From positions 112,001 to 176,000 of the forward strand of contig CAJNDS010000071.1 in NCBI GenBank assembly GCA_905221605.1: a stretch of DNA of 64,000 nucleotides. The letters run 5' to 3'. Below are positions 28,482-37,400 of the stretch, piece by piece. The stretch comes from Symbiodinium natans. Its lineage: Eukaryota > Sar > Dinophyceae > Suessiales > Symbiodiniaceae. Below the pieces are notes generated by a model. That model was given only the letters and a program-made list of their open reading frames with translations, was not told the origin of the DNA and did no database searches. Within the stretch, counting starts at the first letter, position 1. Each line of letters begins with the position of its first letter. A program made the position numbers and the translations under genes.

Positions 28482-28695
28482 AAGGCCGGGGGTTCTGTGT
28501 AAACCCTAAACCCTAAACCCTAAACCCTAAACCCTGTATGTAGCATAGTTAGCATGGTATAGATGCGGTCTCAGGCGAGGGCGTTGGCAGTTTAGAGCGC
28601 GTTCGCTGCCAGAGGCGCTTACCGCAGTGTCTTCTTTAAGGTCACTCGGATCACATACGGTTGGCGTTCCAGTTCGTCGGCACGTGGGAAGACGA

Positions 28696-28809
28696 CCCAG
28701 ACCTACCAAAACCCCTTTTAAATAAGGAATATACCCTAATTTATACTAAGGATCCTTAGTATAAATTAGGGTATTTTCCTTAATTAAGGGGTTTTGGAAG
28801 GTCTGGGGA
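28696..28809. mobile_element. Near-perfect 112-bp palindrome (family 12 element)
   Basis: The arms CCCAGACCTACCAAAACCCC and GGGGTTTTGGAAGGTCTGGG meet at a central GGATCC. Nearly every base is paired, including TAAATTAGGGTAT-type inner arms. Confidence 0.9.
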
Positions 28810-29012
28810 TGTGATCTGGGACTTCCCCGGCGATGCCTAATAGACTCCGCACGCCGAAGTGCCTAAATCAAGTCGAATGTACTGGTAGAGCTTGGGGGGC
28901 ACTCTGCGACCCAATTGCCAAAACCTGAAACTGAACACCCTAAACCCCAAACCCTAAACCCTAAACCCTAATTAAACCTGAGCTCAACAGCCAAACATCG
29001 GAACCCTGCCAG

Positions 29013-29051
29013 GTGGCCCCGGCACATGCCTGCCGAGGGCTACAGTCAAAG
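29013..29051 (+). CDS. Candidate exon
   Basis: GCCAG|G, (x)WPRHMPAEGYSQ, donor AAAG|GTACGG. The frame also stays open to about 29093. Confidence 0.4.
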
Positions 29052-29484
29052 GTACGGGCAAATCCTCCGGGGAGGCGAAGGCAAGTGTGCGCGGGGGAAG
29101 GGGGTTCGGGTTTAGGGTTTAGGGGCTTTTTTCTGTTGATCTGGCAACAAGCTGGATGGATGGATGCTGCCCTGGCCTCAGTTCCAGTCTGAAAAAAAAG
29201 GGTGTTTTTTTGAGGTTTAGGGTTTAGGGTTTAGGGTTTAGGCTTTAGGGTTTAGGGTTTAGGGTGTGGGGTCGAGTCTAATTCAGAAGGGTTGGTTCAA
29301 AGGTCTGGGAGGCCCAGGGTCCCTGAGCTCTCAGCTGCTCCGTAGTCATCCCGTGGTCCTTCTGCTGCCTTCACCTGCGCGCGAAACTCACGAAGGCCCC
29401 TAATCCCTAAACCCTAAACCCTAAACCCTGAACCCTAAACCCTAAACCCTAAACCCTAAACCCGCCTTAGGTAAGACTCCCCAG

Positions 29485-29576
29485 ACTTTGAAGCACTGCG
29501 AGCTCCAGCGCATGAAAGCAGACTGCTGGAGGGCTCAGGGATTCGGAAGCCCAGGGGAACTCCTGAAAGCTCTGGG
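29485..29576 (+). CDS. Candidate exon, helical
   Basis: CCCAG| acceptor, TLKHCELQRMKADCWRAQGF and GSPGELLKALG. The donor CTGGG|GTATAC is good. CCCTAAA lies upstream. LKALGYT resembles repeat motifs with this ending, but the family is not named. Confidence 0.5.
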
Positions 29577-29755
29577 GTATACCGACCATAAACCCCGAAA
29601 CCCCTAAACCCCAAAACCATTCCCTCGTTCTGAAGTTCTGGGGCGGGGGAGGGGGGGGCCTAGGTGTTTGGTGTTGAGCCCAAACCTTAAGGGCAGCCTC
29701 AAGACCACTCCCCTCGAGCTCTCAGCACCCCAGAACCCTTCGAGCTTCTTGACAG

Positions 29756-29851
29756 GTAGTGGAAGCTAACCCAAATGAGGGCGACGCCGTAGTGCTACGA
29801 TACTAGCAGCACGACACCGGCAGAATCGGCCTGTATGTTGTTCGCGGCAAG
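29756..29851 (+). CDS. Exon resembling cyclic-nucleotide-binding strands, with in-frame TAG
   Basis: GACAG|G acceptor, VVEANPNEGDAVVLRY, TAG, QHDTGRIGLYVVRGK, donor AAG|GTTCAG. The GD..V......GR.GLYVVRGKV pattern recalls the beta strands of cNMP-binding domains. The TAG at 29804-29806 breaks the frame. Either the allele is broken, the base is an error, or the exon really starts after TAG at 29807. TTTAGGG follows. Confidence 0.4.
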
Positions 29852-30167
29852 GTTCAGATAGGGTTTAGGGTTTAGGGGTTGAGGGTTTAAGGTTTCCAGA
29901 ATGTTTCCATGCAGCTTGCCAGGCTTGCCACCATGTCTGTAGCTGGCATAGGTCCACCTTGTTGCCAAGCTGTCGCGCTGTCGCTGCCGTCTAATTTGAC
30001 AAATTTGATGCCACTAGAGCGCTTTCTCTGACTTGCACTAGCTATGTTACTTGCTGTTTGGCTGTAGGACATGTACAGTGTAAGCCCAGAGAGTCCGATA
30101 CCCTATGGCGAAGGAATGTGCCTTAACTCATCACAGGCTCCCTGTTCTAATTTAAGGACGCTGATGC

Positions 30168-30290
30168 CCCAAACCCTAAACCCCAAACCCCAAACCCCAA
30201 ACCCCAAACCCCAAACCCCAAACCCTAAACCCTAAACCCTAAACCCTAAACCCTACACTCCAAAACCCTAAACTCCAAACCCCAAAGGGG
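30168..30290. repeat. Telomere-type array, CCCCAAA then CCCTAAA
   Basis: Seven CCCCAAA units followed by CCCTAAA units: a block-wise homogenised variant. Confidence 0.93.
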
Positions 30291-30419
30291 TATTTGGCTC
30301 TCTGGGAGTGTCACTCCTGTCTCAGTGGTTGAGCTCCGGCTCCGTCAACGGGACGAGCCTTGAACTGGCGGTTCACGGAATTCCGGGGTGGATCTAGTTA
30401 CTGTTGTCTGTAAGCTCTC

Positions 30420-30515
30420 GGGACATTTTAGATTCTCCCTTCTTGGGTTTAAGAGGACTACATTTGACTACATCTAGGAATATTTTTCAGATGGCTTTAA
30501 GGGCCATCCCAGTTT
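30420..30515. mobile_element. Introner-like element, family 11
   Basis: TTTAGATTCTCCCTTCTTGG at the left, CATCTAGGAATATTTTTCAG, then GGCTTTAAGGGCC. Copies at 9537 and 59793. Confidence 0.6.
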
Positions 30516-30625
30516 TGTGGCAGCAATACTATCAGTATTACAAAATTCCCTAAAACCTAAACCCTAAACCCTAAGTTCAGGGGGGGCCTCGGAATTCCAC
30601 TCTGCCGGTGATGACTCATGTTTAG

Positions 30626-30739
30626 TCGAGCAAGAGCATCAGCTTCTCCGGAGTGGAGATGCTGAAGGGCCTAGCCCAAAAACTCTTGTCCTCGCCAATA
30701 GCAAACAAAAGAACCGAAGTCCTGTATGCAGCTGTTAAG
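30626..30739 (+). CDS. Candidate exon, 38 codons
   Basis: SSKSISFSGVEMLKGLAQKL then LSSPIANKRTEVLYAAVK, donor TTAAG|GTAGGA. Its phase fits 29851. No domain recognised. Confidence 0.4.
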
Positions 30740-31373
30740 GTAGGAATTGTTAACTGCGTGTCCTGCCTACACCATGGGTTTATACGAGCACGTGAGCAGC
30801 GCCTAAGCACCAACTGTGCACAATTTCACGAGTGACCATTGGACACATGCATCGCGACGACTTCGTGTCCTCAAGCACATCGACGTTGATGTGTGCCAGT
30901 TGAATTGTAGTGGTTGCCATCCAACCTTTGGGTGACTAACATTTGGGATGACGTGCTTCCGCCACGTGCTGGCTGCAACTGGGAGTGAATTTCGGCTTTG
31001 GGTTTAAGGTTTAAAGATCGCCGTTGTCCTTAAAACATACCAAGTTTCTAGAGTTGCAGTTCTGTAAGGTACTGGTTCCCATCGTCGTGCCTGCGGTCGC
31101 GCTGAAGACCCAGACGAAGCTGACGGCTTGCACTTGCAGTTGCTGCGAGGCATCTGTGGCAAATCCCCACTCCTTCCTCCGCAATGGGAACACAGCTGCT
31201 ATATCCCCCTTGGGAATTCTTTTTTACTTTTGTTGATATAAAACCCAAGAGGATATCAAACATATAATCATTCTTATTAAGGTTCTAAGGGGGAGTATAG
31301 GCTGTGGTGTGCACGCCACTCTTCACGATCGCACAAGCCTCAAGCTGTCCTGCGGAGTGCAATGATTTGAGAG

Positions 31374-31427
31374 CGGCCAGCGCAACGGCCTTGGCAAGAG
31401 CCGAGCTGGACATTGAGGCGGCGGAAA
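31374..31427 (+). CDS. Gene B candidate exon, coiled coil
   Basis: AASATALARAELDIEAAE between TTTGAGAG| and a A|GTGCAA donor. It lies inside a 190-codon open frame (31304-31876) that may be chance. Confidence 0.4.
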
Positions 31428-34400
31428 GTGCAACAGACTACTCCCGATTCTGCTTGCAGAATTGCGTCCACGATGCCTCGAGCAAGGAAAGTGCCTGCAC
31501 CCCAGCTGGCGATGCTCCGACCAGCCAGACTCCTCTCATTGCGCCTTCCTCTTTCGCAGAGAGCTCCCTCCTCAACGAGCGAGCAGGGCAGATGGGGAAG
31601 CCGGACGCTGAGCGGCAATTGTCCATGTTTTCGGTGGTGAAGCAGCTCCGAAGGGGACTCCAAAGCAACTCCAAAATGGCTGTTTCAGAAGTGCGTGCCC
31701 ACACACAAGCATGCTGGCATACAGTTAGCTCCGGCAGTGGCAGAACACGCCTCACGAGTCTGGCCTTAAGTCCGAAGCACAAATCCCGCCATGACAAATC
31801 CGAAAGAAGAGCTAATGGTATCCCCCTATGGTCCCTGCATAATTATACCATGACAACCCCCAAAACCCTACTCTAATGATTGAGGCCCCTATTCAGCCCA
31901 GCTAAGGACAAAGACGTCGCCAAGGCGGAGGACATGTGGCTTTTGTGCGGGCGGGATATGGTGCAGAAAGGGCCCACTTGGTGGATCACATCAATCTCGC
32001 AACTGACATGGGGCTACCACACGACAGGTAGCACTTGTCAGGCCCCAAAACTCGTCCAACACGAAGGTCCAGGCATGGGGCTGAGTTGCATGAGTCAAGA
32101 GTTGACCTCCCCACACTGGCAACGACGACAGCAGCAGCGGAAGCAGATGGCAACAAGAATAATTTTTAAGGACAAAGCAAGACTGCTAAAGTGACGACAG
32201 CATTGAGCTTCAACAGTGACGGGCGGCCTGCATGGAGAAACTGAAATTAAGTTCTATCCTCAAGCATAGTTCTGGAGTCGACGGCTTTTGAGTTTGAAGG
32301 TTGTTGGGCGGGCTAAGGGTATTCCAGGCTCAATCAAGGGTTTAGGGTGTTATTTTTGAGGACAAGAAGACGGACGCCATGGAAAACGAAGCTGAAGTCG
32401 CAAAGGCGGAGGCGCCTTTTTTTTTGGGGGGCCCCAACCCCTAAAACGAGGAGGCTTTGGGGCTTTGGGTGTGTAGGGATTCAAGCCTGTTGCAAAAAGG
32501 GTTTAGGGCTTAGGGCCTAGGGTTTAGGGTATAGGGTATAGGGCCTTGGGTTTAGGGTATAGGGTATAGTCGAATCCTTAGAAACACACCTGAGCAAGGC
32601 TGCCCTGGCCGCGGCTAACGCCCGCACCGCGGCGAGTTTGGCCGTGGCCCACAGCCGCGGCGACCTTTTCGAGGAGGCGGGTTTTCTGACTGGTGGTTAG
32701 TAGGAAAATGGGGGAAGTCGGGCCCTTTAGGGTTTAGGGCTTAGGGTTGGGGAATGAGGTACCGTAAATCGCTTAAAGGGTAGATATGGGGCCCTTATTC
32801 CCTCCTTCCCTGGTGGCCAACAGTAAGTTTTGTTTGGGAGACTGCATTGCACAGGTAGCTACACACCTTCTGGAAACTGTACCATACTACGGTTCAGGAT
32901 TTGGGGTGGTCGGTTGGCACGTTTTAAGTTGGGGGGGACCTTTGCATGTTTTTTCTTACACTTCAACGCAGCCTCTCAGGCTTCGCAAGAACATCTAGGT
33001 ATGGGAGCTCCGACAAGAATCATAGTGCTATTACAGTGCTTTTAAGGGAGGGGGGTTCAAGGGGGGTATGTACCCCAAAGGTTCCCAAACACTCCCCACT
33101 ACTCCCTAAGGCTCCCTAAGGCTCCCTAAGGCTCCCTGCGTACCTACCCCCCATGAGCGTCCCCTCCCGTAAGAACTTTGCAACACTAGCCATGGGTCAT
33201 GAAGGATGATCTCAGGACCGGTCTCACAAAAAGTCTTGCAAAGCCCCAAGCCCCCCTGACAAGGTGAAGACCGAACTCCAACACTCCGCTGAGAGGGCCG
33301 GCGCCTATGCTCTCGCTGCACAGCAGGACAGGTTGTTCCAAATCCTGTGCCCGAAACCTTAAACCCTGTACCCTCTTCCCGGCTTTTGGTCTCAAAGGCG
33401 TCAGGTTCAATATGGATGAATGTGGTTTAGGGTATTGGGTTTTGGGTTTAGGGTTTAGGGCTCTGAAACCTGACTTCCAGCAATGGGGCCAACAGCTTTC
33501 GATTGCTTGCATCCTATCGACCTTCAAGCGTTAAACCGTCTCTAAACCCTAAACCCTAAACCCTAAACCCTAAACCCTGTTCAACCCTACATCAGCCCCC
33601 GGATTTTGTTCAACCAGGCGGCCAAGAAGGCGGAGGAAGAAGTCAAAGAAATCGAGGATGCTCCGGGAGTTGCCGCAAAGGAAGCAGCGGACGCCGCCAT
33701 CAAGCAGTTCACCCAGCAGGATGCGTCTAATGGTTTAGGGTTTAGGGTTTAGGGTTTAGGGTTTAGGGGTTAGGGGTTAGGGGTTAGGGAGTCTTTTTAG
33801 GAGTTCTGTTGTGTTCCCGAGTTTCAAGAAAGCCCTAAGGGATGCGCTTCTTCTTGTTTGGCTCGGGGTTCTATGGGGATACGTGGGCTTCAAACCTGGG
33901 CTCCCATTGGAGTCTGCGAAAACAGGGGACCCCAAATGTAGATGCAAATGCTAGGATCCCCTTATGGAAGCACCAAGAGTTCGTGGAAGCGAGAAGCTTC
34001 CAAGGCCTTTGAAATCTTCACGCCCTGAAACAAAATGCTAAACCTGCTTTGTGCGGTTGCGAGAGCCGAGAGACGAAACCCAAAACCCAAAATCCTCTTT
34101 GGCGGGGGCTGCGAAATGGAGTCGTCAAAGCACATTGAAATACAGCCCGTTCCCCGGTGCTTGGACGCCGATGCCCAGCGTTTGACGCTGTCGAACCCCT
34201 TACTTAGCCAATAGTTGAACTTTAAACTTTGTCCTTACTTAGTAGGAAAAATAAAGTTTAACCTTTCTTCCCGTTGGAGAAGTAAGACCCTCCCACTTCT
34301 TCAGCGGCTCAAAATGCCCAAGTGCAGCTGCAATCTGTGGCACGTGGAGCAGTTCAGCTCCTGGAAATGCTGTCATTTTTGGGAAATTTGGCGCTGAAGG

Positions 34401-37400
34401 TATACGAGAAACCACACAAACAGGAATCCCAATGTTATTCTCCATCCCGCGTTTTACAGGCGAACGTATTTCTGTTGGTTGCTTGCATTTCTAGAAGTAG
34501 TCCCAAAAAAAGCAGCCAGCAGCCGCACTTGACTTGCCATAAGGGGAAACCAAAAAACTCAAAAGCAGCAACATGCAACAGAGCCTTGAGGGACCGTCAC
34601 ACTCTACAGCCCCTAAAGCCCTCAGCCATGTGCTGATTTCCTCAGGACGAGCTGAACAAGAAGTTCCTGAGCAACTTCAAGGCGCGGAAACTGCTCATGT
34701 TGCTGGCTTCGGTGCTGTTCAATAATTAGTCGGGGTCCTTCCTGTCTTTCTTTCCCGCATGGGCTACCCGTAGTAAATCTGCTCAAAGATGGCGCAAAGT
34801 CCCGGCGCGCGTCATCAGAAGCAGAGAATGCCCTCAAGCCTGGAACTGCAAGCCCGGTCGTCTTCAAGCCCTACTGGGCATCGGGGGTCACGAGCACGCA
34901 TGGCTTCTTCAAATGTCGCATCACGCCACTGGCGCTCTGGATTCACAATCCAGTTGTGCTTTGTGCTTTTGGTCAGGCAACGCGCGAAGAATGGCCCAAT
35001 GGTAGTATAGGGCACTCTTTGGGGGCTCTACTTTTTGGATTCACCCTGAACCCTAAACCCTAAACCCTAAACCCTAAACCCCACTGCTGAACGCTTGGCA
35101 GCACTGCAAGCCCTCCTTGGCCTTCCCAGCTTGGTGAATCGAAGGGCATCGGTCCACGGTTTAGGGTTTAGGGTTTAGGGTTTAGGGTTTAGGGTTTAGG
35201 GTTTAGGGTTTAGGGTTTAGGGTTTAGGGCTCGCCTTGGTTGTCCTGTCAGAAATCCTCTTTGGGATTTCTCAATGGCCTACGCGCCGACCCTCCAGGCT
35301 CACGCCTCTCCGCAGCTGCCCACGACGCCCGCCTCGGCGGCTGTAGCTGCCGGGCCGTAGCCTGTGCAGAAATTGCTGGGGGCTTTTTGGGCGTTGAAGG
35401 TTTGGGACTCGGGTGCTTGGGGTTTGAGAGGCGAAGGGCTGGTGTTACAGGTTAAAGCTTGAGGCCTAGTGCAGCTGTGAGCAGCATGAGAAGAAGAAGT
35501 GAGATCAAGCGTAGGTGCCCACAAGAAGAACAATCCACCAGAGACGTTGTCTCATCGGGCAAGAGAAGAGGTACCGCGCAGCAATTCGGCAAGTGGAAAG
35601 CCCCTTGGCTGTCCAATGGATGCCCTTGGTACCCTGCTATGTTTCCCGTGGACAGCTTTGGCTGTTGACTGTTCAGGGCTGTTCTTTAGGGTTTAGGGTT
35701 TAGGGTTTAGGGCCTTTAGGGTTTAGGGTTTTTAGCCTATCGCGTGTGTGGCGGTGCTCCCATATACCAGCGTATCGAGTTTCACGTTCGTGGAGCCCTC
35801 TTGCCCGAGACATCATCCCGGCTGCGGCTGGGGGCGGGGAAAACCAGGGCCCCCACGATTGTACAATCGCATACAATACCAGAATGTCAGAATAAGACAG
35901 TACTTCTTTCAAATACAGTCACATAGTAAACAAAATAGCCAAAAAGCTATCTCATCATGCATTCACACAGCCATATAGAAAAGCATGTATACAACTGTTC
36001 AAAAAGGAGTATTGACATTCAAAAAAGTCATGAGGGCATGAATGAAATTAAGAATCCGAATTTTTTTAATCACATGAACAATCTTATATAACCAGTATTA
36101 TTACGATAACTCATATTACCCTCAACCCTCAACCCTAAACCCCAAACCCTAAACCCTAAACCCCAAACCCCAATCCCTAAACCCCAAACCCTAAACCCTA
36201 AACCCTAAACCCTAAACCCTAAACCCTAAACCCTAAACCCGAAGCCGAGGCACCCAGGGCCTCTACGAGGCGAAGGCCTCGCAGCTCACGTCGGAGGCCG
36301 ACTTGCTTCGCGCAAGCTCGGACAGCGCACACCACCAGATCCACGCATACCAGGCCGGGGGGGGGGGGGGGGTTTAGGGTTTAGGGTTTGGGGGTTTGGG
36401 GGTTTAGGAGTTTGGGGGTTTAGGAGTTTGGGGGTTTAGGAGTTTGGGGGTTTAGGAGTTTGGGGGTTTAGGGGTTTAGGGGTTTGGGGGTTTGGGGGTT
36501 TGGGGGTTAGGGGGTTAGGGGTTTAGGGGTTTAGGGGTTTAGGGGTTTGGGGGTTTAGGGGTTTAGGGGTTTAGGCTGAGGGGTTAAGGGTTTGGGCAGC
36601 GAGCAGCCGGGGGCCTGAATCTGGTCTGGGAACTGCTCTTGCAAATGTGGTTGAAACCCGACAAAAAGGAGTCGCAGGGTGTGAATTTGGGGTGCACAGG
36701 GCTTGAAGCAAAGTCAGGGACAGCACGGTATCTAGGGTCCCCCATCTCCGAGGAGGCTGGCAACGAAGATGCGGTCAAGAAGATTCAATCCCAGGCACAT
36801 GACCTCCTCGCAACTGGCGCGTATTTGATCAAGATTTTCCCCCAAACCCTAAACCCTAAACTCGGTTCCTTGTAAAACCTTACGGCAATCTGGGGTTTGG
36901 AGACTGGATGGGGATTAAGGAAGTCAACTTCTGCATTCTCACAAGCAGACTCCATACACCTGTCATCACCCAATCGCTAGGCTCAAGCTCGCATTTTCTT
37001 CCAATAGTTATGGTTTAGGGTTTAGGGTTTAGGGCTCAGGGCTTAGGGTTTAGGGTTTAGGGTTTAGGGCAGGGTTACGCCGACAAGTTCTCGGGACACA
37101 AGCACATGGCCCCTCAAGCTCCTAAGCCTAGAGATGGATTTAGGGTTTAGGGTTTAGGGTTTAGGGTTTAGGGTTTAGGGTTTACGAGCGTAGCCCCCAG
37201 GTCAAGTCTTTGGAGAAGGAGACCGAGGCGGCCGAGGCCCGCCTTTTGCCTTTTGTGAGCTGCGCTTGGAGGTTCATTTGGGGGGGGGGGGGGGGGGGGG
37301 GTTTAGGGTTTAGGGTTTAGGGTTTAGGGTTTAGGGTTTAGGGTTTAGGGTTTAGGGTTTAGGGTTTAGGGGGGGGGAGGTAGTATAGGAGGGGGATCCG

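Larger units (their letters stand above)
29852..31373. other. Intron region with few arrays
   Basis: It holds CCCCAAA/CCCTAAA units at 30168-30290, a family 11 element (30420-30515), a candidate exon (30626-30739) and an undecided open segment at 31069-31200 (two frames look coding-like). Confidence 0.4.

Noticed and set aside
31304-31876. 190-codon + frame as one intact gene
   Set aside because: No start context or domain; only its first part (31374-31427) has splice-like borders and fits the coiled-coil gene. Length alone is near chance for this much GC-rich sequence.
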